Shown here in pieces: positions 1 through 7,586 of a stretch of DNA of 64,000 nucleotides. The stretch's first letter is position 1. Each line of letters starts with the position of its first letter. Both the position numbers and the translations under genes were made by a program. The stretch is from Bifidobacterium samirii (GTDB lineage: Bacteria; Actinomycetota; Actinomycetes; Actinomycetales; Bifidobacteriaceae): assembly GCF_003952945.1 (NCBI RefSeq), contig NZ_QXGK01000001.1, positions 62,001 to 126,000 on the forward strand. Reading direction: 5' to 3'. Below the pieces are notes generated by a model. The model was not told the origin of the DNA. It was given only the letters and a program-made list of their open reading frames with translations, and made no database searches.

Positions 1-780
1 GCACGGCCGCCGCACCACCGGCGTCTGCGCACCGCACTGGCTGCGGCGATGGCCGGCCTGCTGGTCGGCGCGCTCGTCGGCTGCACCTCCCCCGCGGCCG
101 ACAGCGGCGACGATCATGTGGACACCGTCGACTTCCCCACGATCACGTTCAATGAAACGGCGGTGACGGAACGCGAGTACACGCAGGCGATGCGCACGCA
201 GCGCACCGCCGCGGTCAGCCATTTCAGCCGCACGTACGGCGTCACGCTCGGCACCGATCCGGAGCAGTGGACCGCCGACCATGACGGCGGCAACGCGTGC
301 GAGTGGCTCGCCCACCGGGTCATCGACGCGCTGCTCGACCGGCATGCCGCCTACCGGATCGCCGCACGCGCCGGACTCGTCGACGACGACTCGTACGAGG
401 GCGTCGAGGCGCGCATGAAAGCCGCCAACGAGGCGAACGCGCGCACGAAGCGCGACGGCGACATCGTGTACGGGCGTTCGTCGTACGACATCGGCTCGTG
501 GCTCGACTACGAGGCCACTGCCCTGCGCAACGCGTACACGGCCGACGAATCCAACCCCGGCATGGCGCTGGGCGACGACGAGGTGCAGGCGTACTACGAC
601 GCGCACGACTGGACCGTCGACGGCGTGGACGGCAAGGCGCCGCTCGACAAGGTGCGCGGCAACGTCAAGGCGCAGATGCGCGCCGAACGCTACACGGCGA
701 TCGTCGCCGACGAGGCCGCAGCGATCGACGCGGATGTGCCGTGGGACGAGCTGGTCGGGTACACGCTCGACCGGATCTGA
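1..780 (+). CDS. Putative lipoprotein, SurA/PrsA-N-like, 5' end outside window
   Basis: The frame is open to the left edge, so the true start is probably upstream. Reading from base 1 gives a basic stretch (HHRRLRT), a hydrophobic helix, and the lipobox LVGALVGC followed by TSPAADSG, which is a lipoprotein signal peptide with lipidation at the Cys encoded near 82-84. An internal ATG at 49 falls inside the signal peptide and is unlikely to be the start. The rest is charged and helical, and it ends in a segment with VQAYYDAH and DKVRGNVKAQM that resembles the N-terminal helical domain of SurA/PrsA-type extracytoplasmic chaperones. No parvulin domain follows. The chaperone link is inference; the lipoprotein call is firm. 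Confidence 0.7.
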   Translation, partial: ARPPHHRRLRTALAAAMAGLLVGALVGCTSPAADSGDDHVDTVDFPTITFNETAVTEREYTQAMRTQRTAAVSHFSRTYGVTLGTDPEQWTADHDGGNACEWLAHRVIDALLDRHAAYRIAARAGLVDDDSYEGVEARMKAANEANARTKRDGDIVYGRSSYDIGSWLDYEATALRNAYTADESNPGMALGDDEVQAYYDAHDWTVDGVDGKAPLDKVRGNVKAQMRAERYTAIVADEAAAIDADVPWDELVGYTLDRI

Positions 781-812
781 CGTCGGTGGCGACGGCAAAG
801 TAAGCGGCGTCG

Positions 813-920
813 CTGGCGACACGCCCGGATTGCGTATGCAGAACGGCAGGTAGGCCCTCACAACGGGCGTTTCAGGAACCTATATGCCGTTCTGCATACG
901 CAATCCGGGCGTGTCGCCAG
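813..920. repeat. R3 palindromic element with perfect 36-bp arms
   Basis: Bases 813-848 are the exact reverse complement of 885-920, with a 36-nt loop between them. The symmetry continues outward less perfectly (804-810 against 923-929). It lies between the lipoprotein stop and the MarR start. The motifs GACACGCCCGG, CAGAAC and the loop core GGGCGTTTCAG recur in the three-copy array at 18971-19466, so this is one member of a family. There is no T-tract, so it does not look like an ordinary terminator. Confidence 0.85.
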
Positions 921-959
921 TAACGCCGCTCAGGCGGCGAACCGCGTACGCCTTATGAT

Positions 960-1532
960 GTGACGATGGAGGAACGGCCCCACGTCCGTTCCGCGGACGA
1001 CGGGAGACGCATGACGGACGACGGGCGACACGACGGGCGACACGACGGGCGAGGCGACGAATCGCAGGACGATTGCCGGGACGCGTACGACGCACAGGGC
1101 GACGTCTCGCCGCGCGACGCGCTGGCGACGAGGCTGATGGTCGCGTTCCGCCGCGCCGACCGCGCGATCCAACGGCACGAGGGGGACGTCGTGCACGCGC
1201 ACGGGCTCACGCCGGCGCAGTTCGGGGCGCTCGACGCGCTGCGCCGCCGCGGGCCGCTGAGCGTCGGCGGCATCATCGAGGAGACGCTGGCCACGTCGGG
1301 CAACATGACCGTGGTCATCCGCAACATGGAGCGGGACGGCTACATACGCCGGGAGACCGATCCGGAGGACCGGCGCAGCACCGTGATCTCGCTGACCGAC
1401 GATGGCCGGCGGATCATCGACGAAACGATGGCCGAGCATCGGCGGCATCTGGGCGACCTGTTCGCCGTCTTCTCCGCCGACGAGCAGCGCGAGCTAATCC
1501 GGCTGCTGGAACGGTGCGAACTGCTGCGCTGA
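960..1532 (+). CDS. MarR-family transcriptional regulator
   Basis: A winged-helix DNA-binding repressor of the MarR family, 190 residues if started at the GTG at 960. The fold begins near residue 50 (DALATRLMVAFRRADRA). The helix-turn-helix and recognition helix lie around LSVGGIIEETLATSGNMT, and the wing is marked by DPEDRRSTVISLT. MarR proteins are usually about 140-160 residues; the excess is an Asp/Arg/His-rich N-terminus containing a 12-bp tandem repeat. An ATG at 1011 preceded by GGGAG would give 173 residues and may be the real start. The next gene encodes an FMN reductase and is preceded by a perfect palindrome that is the obvious operator candidate. Related pairs respond to phenolics, quinones or oxidants, but the ligand here is unknown. 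Confidence 0.88.
   Translation: MTMEERPHVRSADDGRRMTDDGRHDGRHDGRGDESQDDCRDAYDAQGDVSPRDALATRLMVAFRRADRAIQRHEGDVVHAHGLTPAQFGALDALRRRGPLSVGGIIEETLATSGNMTVVIRNMERDGYIRRETDPEDRRSTVISLTDDGRRIIDETMAEHRRHLGDLFAVFSADEQRELIRLLERCELLR
1017..1052 (+). repeat. Three 12-bp tandem repeats inside the marR reading frame
   Basis: The unit CACGACGGGCGA occurs three times in a row, the first copy starting GAC instead of CAC. It encodes a repeated Asp-Gly-Arg-His/Asp pattern at the N-terminus of the MarR protein. Copy-number change would keep the frame. Confidence 0.8.
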
Positions 1533-1590
1533 CGGGACGATGCGGCCGGCACATTCGCCCGGAGCGAATTCCACCGGCTTCCCGCATCCA

Positions 1591-1612
1591 TTTATCACTA
1601 ACTAGTGATAAA
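1591..1612. promoter_or_regulatory. Perfect 10-2-10 palindrome, likely MarR operator
   Basis: TTTATCACTA, two bases, then TAGTGATAAA: a perfect inverted repeat in an AT-rich island of otherwise very GC-rich DNA, 82 bp upstream of the FMN reductase start and 59 bp after the marR stop. Its size and symmetry suit a MarR dimer. The right half also resembles a -10 element, so binding would block the promoter. The link to this MarR is inference from position. Confidence 0.7.
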
Positions 1613-1693
1613 TTGGCCGCCGTTACGGACGGCATCCCATCCGGACCACCCGGATCACCCAGACCGACCAGAGCGACACGACAAGGAGCGACC

Positions 1694-2260
1694 ATGACCA
1701 AGCACGTCACCTTCATCATCGGTTCCCTGCGCAAGGGATCCTTCAACGCCCAGTTCGCGACGATCGCCGCCGAGGCGCTCGCCCACCGCGGCATCGACGT
1801 CGACTACCTCGACTTCGCCGACGTCCCCGTCTTCAACCAGGACACCGAGCAGCCGACGCCGACCGCCGCCGACCGCGTGCGCACGCAGGTCGCCGAAGCC
1901 GACGCCCTGTGGGTCTTCTCCCCCGAATACAACTTCAGCTATCCGGGCGGCCTGAAGAACCTGCTCGACTGGCTGTCGCGCCCGATCAAGCCGTTCGACT
2001 TCGGCGGCCCGACCCCGCTGAGCGGCAAGACCGTCGCCATCGCCTCCGTGGCCGGCAAGTCCGCCGGCGCCGGCGTGCGCGCCAAGCTCGCCGAGCTGTT
2101 CCGTTCGCCGTTCACCAACAACACGCTGATCGGCGGCGAAGGCACCGGCGCCTCCCTGACCCCGGACGCGTTCGCCACCGGCACGGCCTCCTTCGACGAG
2201 GAGACCCGCGCCAAGCTCGTCGCCCAGGCCGAGGAGCTCGCCGCGGCGATCGCCGACTGA
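1694..2260 (+). CDS. NADPH-dependent FMN reductase (flavodoxin-like)
   Basis: 188 residues with a good ribosome-binding site (AAGGAG) 6 bases before ATG. The N-terminal GSLRKGSFN is the FMN phosphate-binding loop of the NADPH-dependent FMN reductase/azoreductase family. SPEYNFSYPGGLKN is the family's second flavin-contact motif, and KTVAIASVAGKSAGAG is the third. These cytoplasmic flavoproteins transfer electrons from NAD(P)H to FMN, quinones, azo dyes or chromate. Placement behind the MarR gene and operator suggests induction by an electrophile or quinone. The exact substrate cannot be read from sequence. Confidence 0.92.
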   Translation: MTKHVTFIIGSLRKGSFNAQFATIAAEALAHRGIDVDYLDFADVPVFNQDTEQPTPTAADRVRTQVAEADALWVFSPEYNFSYPGGLKNLLDWLSRPIKPFDFGGPTPLSGKTVAIASVAGKSAGAGVRAKLAELFRSPFTNNTLIGGEGTGASLTPDAFATGTASFDEETRAKLVAQAEELAAAIAD

Positions 2261-2277
2261 CAGTCCCGACCTCCGAC

Positions 2278-2327
2278 GGATATGGTTGTGGCCCGCATGC
2301 CGTAGCATGCGGGCCACAACCATATCC
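2278..2327. terminator. Bidirectional hairpin between convergent genes
   Basis: A perfect 23-bp stem (2278-2300 with 2305-2327) and a 4-base loop CGTA, 17 bp after the FMN reductase stop and 35 bp before the stop of the convergent activase gene. It has no T-tract on either side. The stem is unusually long and flawless for a terminator. Confidence 0.7.
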
Positions 2328-2362
2328 GGGACCGTCCTGCGGAACGTCGTCCGCCGGCCGGA

Positions 2363-5300
2363 TCAGGCGGCGGACTGCTTCGCCGCGTGCGCCTTCTTGG
2401 CGGCGGCGATCATGAGCTTGATGCGGTTGAGCTGGTTCGCCTCGCTCGCGCCCGGATCGTAGTCGATGGAGACGATGTTCGCCTCCGGGTGCAGGCGGCG
2501 GATCTTGCCGAACATGCCACGGCCGGTCACATGGTTGGGCAGGCAGGCGAACGGCTGTGCGCAGATCACGTTCGGGCAGCCCTGTTCGATGAGCTCCAGG
2601 ATCTCCGCGGTGAGCAGCCAGCCCTCGCCGGCCTGCACGCCGATCGACGTGACCTCGGCGGCCTTCTTCACGAGTTCGGGCATCGGCTCGTCCTGCTGGA
2701 ACTTGCCGTTCGCGGAGGCGATGGCGGCGCGGATCGGCGCATTGTAGCGGTCCAGAGCCCAGCGCATGAGCGCGTAGCCGAGCTTGTTGCCGCCCTTGCC
2801 GAGGTAGTGCTCGTTCCAGTCGTCCGTGTACGGGCGGGTCGTCATGAACTCCATGATGCCCGGCACCACCGCCTCGCAGTCCTGCGATTCGATGACGTCG
2901 ACCACATGGTTGTTCGCGTCCGGCTGGTATTTGACGAGGATCTCGCCGACCACGCCGACGCGCACCTTGCGCGGCACGTCCTTGAGGGGCAGCGCGTCGA
3001 ACGAGCGCACGATCTCCTTGGCGAGCGTTGCGTACGGCAGCCAGCCCTTGCGCAGCCACGGGGTCTTCGCCGCGGTCTTCGACCAGCCGTGGTGTTCGAG
3101 CGTCTCGCGCACGATCGTGTCCCACTGCTCGTACAGGCGGTTCGCCGCGCCCGGCTCCGCCTCGTACGGGCGCACGCGGTACAGGCACTTCATGAGCAGG
3201 TCGCCCAGCACGAGCGCCTTGACGGCGCGGTGCAGCAGCTGCGGCGTGGCCTTGAAGCCCGGATTGTCCTCCAGGCCCTGCGTGGAGATCGCGATGATCG
3301 GGATCTGCGGGTAGCCGGCGTCGATGAGCGCCTTGCGGATCAGGCCGAAGTAGTTGGTCGCACGGCACATGCCGCCGGTCTGCGTGATCGCCAGGCACAC
3401 CTTGTCCGGGTCGTAGCGGCCGTCGAGGATCGCGTCGATGAGCTGGCCGATGACCATGATCGCCGGATAGCACGCGTCGTTGTTCACGTACTTGAGGCCC
3501 GTCTCGACGTCCTCGCGGCTCGCATGCTTGAGGATGTCGAACTTGTATCCGCCGGAGCGGATCACCGATTCGACGAGCGAGAAGTGGATCGGGCTCATCT
3601 GCGGGGCCACGATCGTGTAGTCCTTGCGCATGTCCTTGACGAACTTCTCGCGGTGCGCGTAGCGGGTCATCGTCGCGTTGTTGTGGCCCGACTTGGCGGA
3701 AGCGCCCGGCTTGCCGGACGCGTCGGCCTTGCCGGCGGCGGACGCGGCGGCCTCGACGTCGCGTCGCAGCGCCTTGCGGGACGCCTCGCGCACCGACTCG
3801 GTCAGCTTCGGATTGGCGGCCATCGTCGTGTCGAGCAGCACCTGACGGCCCGGCGTCGGCGCCTTGGATCCGGTGCGGCGGAATCCGGAGGACGACGGCG
3901 CGGTGGCCGTGGACGCGACAGCGGCATCGTCGGCGGCCGTCGCGGACGACGCCTCGCCGGACGCGGCGGCGTGGGCGGCCTCGGCCGCGTCCACGGCGGC
4001 CTGCGCGGCGGCCAGCTTCGCCTTCGCGTCGGCCAGTTCGGCCTCGGCGCGACGCAGCGCCTCATCGTCGGCGACGTCGCGCTTGGCCGGCGCGGCGGCG
4101 ACGGACGCGCGGTTGCGCTCGCGCTCCTCGACGGCGGCCTTGAGCGAACGCAGACGGATCTTCGCCGCGCCCAGGTTCGACACCTCGTCGATCTTGAGCA
4201 GCGTGTACACGTCGGCCTTGTCGGCGAGCACCTCGGCCACCTGGTCGGTGGTGATCGCGTCGAGGCCGCAGCCGAACGAGTTGAGCTGCACGAGCTCCAG
4301 ACCCGGGTAGGACGCGACGAAGTTCGCCGCTGCGTACAGGCGCGAATGGTAGGCCCACTGGTTGGTCACGCGCAGCGGCATGCGCGACGTGACCTTGCGG
4401 TCGTCCACGTGGCGGAAGCCGTTCGCGTTCCTGGCGCGCGGATCCTCCTCGCCCTCGGCGAGGAACTCGGTCAGGTCGAGCCTGGCGCCCGGCTCCAGCT
4501 CGCACACGGAATCCTCGGAGAGCACGACCATGCCCAGCGAGCAGATCGTCTCGGGGATGCCGTGGTTGATCTCCGGGTCGATGTGGTACGGGCGGCCGGC
4601 GAGCACGATGCCGCGACAGTCGTGCTCCTTCATGTACGCGAGCGCCTTGAGGCCCTCCTGCTGCACGTCGTGCTTGAAGACCTTGTCCTCGGCGTAGGCG
4701 GCGGCGACGGCCTTCTCGGCCTCCTCGCGCGTCACGCCCGCCCAGGCGAACTCCTCGACGATGCGGTCGACCATGAGCGCGTGGTCGGCGAGGTTGAAGT
4801 AGGGGTGCATGTAGCGCACGCCCTCGTCGCGCAGTTCGGGCATGTTGGCGCCGACGACGAGCGGATAGTTGGCCACGACGGGGCAGTTGTAGTGGTTGTC
4901 GGTGTCGGGCACGAGGTTGTCCTCGTAGCTGACGCACGGGTAGAAGATCGTGCGGACGCCCTTGCCGAGGAGCCATTTGATGTGGCCGTGCACGAGTTTG
5001 GCCGGGTAGCAGATGTTCTCGGAGGCGATCGATTCGATGCCGGTCTCGAACAGTTCATGCGAGCTGCGGCCGGAGATCATGACCTTGAAGCCGAGCGAGG
5101 TGAGCAGCGTGAACCAGAACGGGTAGTTCTCGTACATGTTCAGGCCGCGCGGGATGCCGATCTCGCCGCGGGTGGCGGCCTTGTCGGTGAGGCGGCGGTA
5201 GGCGAAGCAGCGCTTGTACTTGTAGTCGTACAGGTTGGGGCGGTCGCTGCGCTTGCGCTTGGCGTCGCCGCCGCGCTCGCAGCGGTTGCCGGTCACGTAG

Positions 5301-7393
5301 CGCGAGCCGTCGGCGAACGTGGTGATGGTGAGCTTGCAGTGGTTCTGGCACAGCTTGCACACGTCGCGTTCCGACGTCATCGACATGTTGTCGAGCGCCT
5401 CGCCGGTCAGGATCGCGGATGCGGTGTGACGCACGCCGTCGACGACGACGGTCGGCTGCGCGGCGGCCGCGGCCGCGGCGGCATCGTCGGCGGCGTCGGC
5501 GTTGCCGTCGGCGGACGCGACGGCCGGCGCGGTGCGGCGGAATCCGTCGGCGTCGGCGATGTCCTCGTAGTGCATGCGGGCGGTGAGGGCCGCGCCGAAC
5601 GCGCCCATCAGGCCGGCGATGTTCGGACGGGTCACCTCGCGTTCGGTGAGCAGCTCGAACGCGCGCAGCACGGCGTCGTTGAGGAACGTGCCGCCCTGCA
5701 CGACGACCGTGTCGCCCAGTTCGCCCGAATCGCGCAGCTTGATGACCTTGTACAGCGCGTTGCGCACGACCGAATAGCACAGGCCGGCGGCGATGTCCTC
5801 CATCGAGGCGCCTTCCTTCTGCGCCTGCTTGACGGACGAGTTCATGAACACGGTGCATCGCGAGCCGAGGTCGACCGGGTGCGTGGAGTTGAGCGCCGCC
5901 TGGGTGAACTCCTCGATCGTCAGGCCCATCGAATGGGCGAAGGTCTGCAGGAACGAGCCGCAGCCCGACGAGCACGCCTCGTTGACGGCAATCGAGTCGA
6001 TGACGCCGTCGCTGATCGCCAGGTACTTCATGTCCTGGCCGCCGATGTCGATGACGGCGGTGACGCCCGGGCTGGCCATTTCGGCGCCGCGGTAGTGAGC
6101 CATCGTCTCGACGACGCCCTCGTCCAGGTGCAGGCCGGTGGCGATGAGGCCCTCGCCGTAGCCGGTGGCGCACGAGCGGGCGATCCACGCGCCTTCGGGC
6201 AGTTCGGACTGGATGCGGCGCACGATCTCGATGGCGGCCGTCAGCGGGCTGCCCTCGTTGGTCGCGTAGCTCGACCACACGATCTCGCGGTCGTCGTTGA
6301 CGAGCGTCGCCTTGATGGTGGTGGAGCCGGCGTCGATGCCCAGGAAGTGCGGGCCGTGCGCGCCCTCCAGCGTGCCCACGTGCACGTGCTCGCGGTGATG
6401 GCGGGCCATGAACGACTCGCGGTCCTCTTCGGTGGCGAACAGCGGCGGCATGAGCGGCGTGTTGGCGGGCAGGCTGCGCAGCTCCTCGAGTCCGGCGAGG
6501 ATGTCGTCGCAGGTGCGCGGGTCGAAATGCTCGCCGTCCACGTCGATGCCGTCCGGTTCGCCGGCGATGAGCGCCGAACCGTACGCCACGTACAGGTGGG
6601 CGTCGCCGGGCACGACGAACTCGTCGACCTTGCCGTCGAGCGCGCGCTGGAACGCGGCGCGCAGCTCCGACATGAAGAACAGGGGGCCGCCCAGGAACAC
6701 GACGGTGCCGTGGATCGGGCGTCCGGACGCCAGGCCGGCGATGGTCTGGGTCGCCACGGCGGTGAAGATCGACGCCGCCAGGTCGGGCTTGGCCGCGCCG
6801 TCGTTGATGAGCGGCTGCAGGTCGGTCTTGGCGAACACGCCGCACCGCGACGCGATCGGGTAGAGCGTGCGGTACTCCTTCGCCATGTCGTTGAGGCCGG
6901 ACGCGTCGGTGTCGAGCAGCGTGGCCATCTGGTCGATGAACGCGCCGGTGCCGCCCGCGCACGAGCCGTTCATGCGCTGTTCGGGCGTGGGCTTGAGATA
7001 CGTGATCTTGGCGTCCTCGCCGCCCAGTTCGATGATCACGTCCGCCTGCGGATACTCCTGGTCGATCGCGCGCGTCTCGGCGATGACCTCCTGGACGAAC
7101 GGCACATGCAGGCCGTCGGCGAGCGCCAGGCCGCCGGAGCCGGTGATGGCGAGGCGGATCGGTTCGTCGGCGCGGCCGAGTTCGGCCAGTCGGGCGCGGA
7201 TGTCGACGAGCAGGCCGGCGACGGTGGCGCGCACGTTGGCGTGATGGCGGCGGTAGTCGGCGAACAGGACGTCGCCCAGGGAGTCGGACCGGTCGAGCAC
7301 CACGGCCTTGACCGTGGTGGAGCCGATGTCCAGTCCCACGCGCAACGGCTTCGTATCGCGGTTCTGCGCCGCGGTATTCGCTTCCTTCACCAT
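2363..7393 (-). CDS. 2-hydroxyacyl-CoA dehydratase activase, giant multidomain form
   Basis: A 1676-residue fusion protein. Two ASKHA ATPase modules of the BcrAD/BadFG/HgdC type lie at about 18-285 (DIGSTTVKA; ELGGEDAK; NGSCAGGTGAF) and 348-625 (DAGSTTIKA; DIGGQDMKY; NEACSSGCGSF). The Cys in each last motif is the position that holds the bridging [4Fe-4S] cluster in activases. A Cys-rich patch (CKLCQNHC) follows near 690. Next come a DUF2229-type region, an Ala-rich linker, and a C-terminal region with YPAIMVIGQLIDA and GGMCRATNY. In this family ATP hydrolysis drives low-potential electron transfer to a dehydratase. No separate dehydratase subunits lie nearby, and the substrate is unknown. 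I chose ATG at 7393 because AAGAGG precedes it; an in-frame ATG 30 bp further upstream lacks such a site. Confidence 0.9.
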   Translation of the reverse strand: MVKEANTAAQNRDTKPLRVGLDIGSTTVKAVVLDRSDSLGDVLFADYRRHHANVRATVAGLLVDIRARLAELGRADEPIRLAITGSGGLALADGLHVPFVQEVIAETRAIDQEYPQADVIIELGGEDAKITYLKPTPEQRMNGSCAGGTGAFIDQMATLLDTDASGLNDMAKEYRTLYPIASRCGVFAKTDLQPLINDGAAKPDLAASIFTAVATQTIAGLASGRPIHGTVVFLGGPLFFMSELRAAFQRALDGKVDEFVVPGDAHLYVAYGSALIAGEPDGIDVDGEHFDPRTCDDILAGLEELRSLPANTPLMPPLFATEEDRESFMARHHREHVHVGTLEGAHGPHFLGIDAGSTTIKATLVNDDREIVWSSYATNEGSPLTAAIEIVRRIQSELPEGAWIARSCATGYGEGLIATGLHLDEGVVETMAHYRGAEMASPGVTAVIDIGGQDMKYLAISDGVIDSIAVNEACSSGCGSFLQTFAHSMGLTIEEFTQAALNSTHPVDLGSRCTVFMNSSVKQAQKEGASMEDIAAGLCYSVVRNALYKVIKLRDSGELGDTVVVQGGTFLNDAVLRAFELLTEREVTRPNIAGLMGAFGAALTARMHYEDIADADGFRRTAPAVASADGNADAADDAAAAAAAAQPTVVVDGVRHTASAILTGEALDNMSMTSERDVCKLCQNHCKLTITTFADGSRYVTGNRCERGGDAKRKRSDRPNLYDYKYKRCFAYRRLTDKAATRGEIGIPRGLNMYENYPFWFTLLTSLGFKVMISGRSSHELFETGIESIASENICYPAKLVHGHIKWLLGKGVRTIFYPCVSYEDNLVPDTDNHYNCPVVANYPLVVGANMPELRDEGVRYMHPYFNLADHALMVDRIVEEFAWAGVTREEAEKAVAAAYAEDKVFKHDVQQEGLKALAYMKEHDCRGIVLAGRPYHIDPEINHGIPETICSLGMVVLSEDSVCELEPGARLDLTEFLAEGEEDPRARNANGFRHVDDRKVTSRMPLRVTNQWAYHSRLYAAANFVASYPGLELVQLNSFGCGLDAITTDQVAEVLADKADVYTLLKIDEVSNLGAAKIRLRSLKAAVEERERNRASVAAAPAKRDVADDEALRRAEAELADAKAKLAAAQAAVDAAEAAHAAASGEASSATAADDAAVASTATAPSSSGFRRTGSKAPTPGRQVLLDTTMAANPKLTESVREASRKALRRDVEAAASAAGKADASGKPGASAKSGHNNATMTRYAHREKFVKDMRKDYTIVAPQMSPIHFSLVESVIRSGGYKFDILKHASREDVETGLKYVNNDACYPAIMVIGQLIDAILDGRYDPDKVCLAITQTGGMCRATNYFGLIRKALIDAGYPQIPIIAISTQGLEDNPGFKATPQLLHRAVKALVLGDLLMKCLYRVRPYEAEPGAANRLYEQWDTIVRETLEHHGWSKTAAKTPWLRKGWLPYATLAKEIVRSFDALPLKDVPRKVRVGVVGEILVKYQPDANNHVVDVIESQDCEAVVPGIMEFMTTRPYTDDWNEHYLGKGGNKLGYALMRWALDRYNAPIRAAIASANGKFQQDEPMPELVKKAAEVTSIGVQAGEGWLLTAEILELIEQGCPNVICAQPFACLPNHVTGRGMFGKIRRLHPEANIVSIDYDPGASEANQLNRIKLMIAAAKKAHAAKQSAA

Positions 7394-7512
7394 GCAAACC
7401 TCTTCAACTGATTTCCGGGGCATGGTCGTTCCACGCCATGCTTCGCCCGGCCACTCAAACCCACCATATTAGTCGGACGCCCCGCCCAAGGCGCGGGCCG
7501 GGCTTCTCCCAG

Positions 7513-7537
7513 CGCGTGATATACGTCATATCACGCG
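7513..7537. promoter_or_regulatory. Perfect palindrome upstream of the activase gene
   Basis: CGCGTGATAT, a 5-base gap, then ATATCACGCG, about 120 bp upstream of the activase start and 50 bp downstream of the histidine kinase stop. The AT-rich inner arms and absence of a T-tract suit a repressor site better than a terminator. A TAATAT hexamer on the minus strand (7466-7471) is a possible -10 for the activase. No regulator can be assigned. Confidence 0.5.
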
Positions 7538-7586
7538 TTTCCGTCGGTATTTCGTCACGGAAGTTCCGAAACGGCATGAATGCGGG

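Noticed and set aside
2387-7411. 1674-codon open frame antisense to the activase
   Set aside because: Long antisense frames are expected opposite high-GC genes. Its composition (Arg/Val/Asp/His-rich, no motif) is that of a shadow, and the minus-strand frame has clear catalytic motifs.
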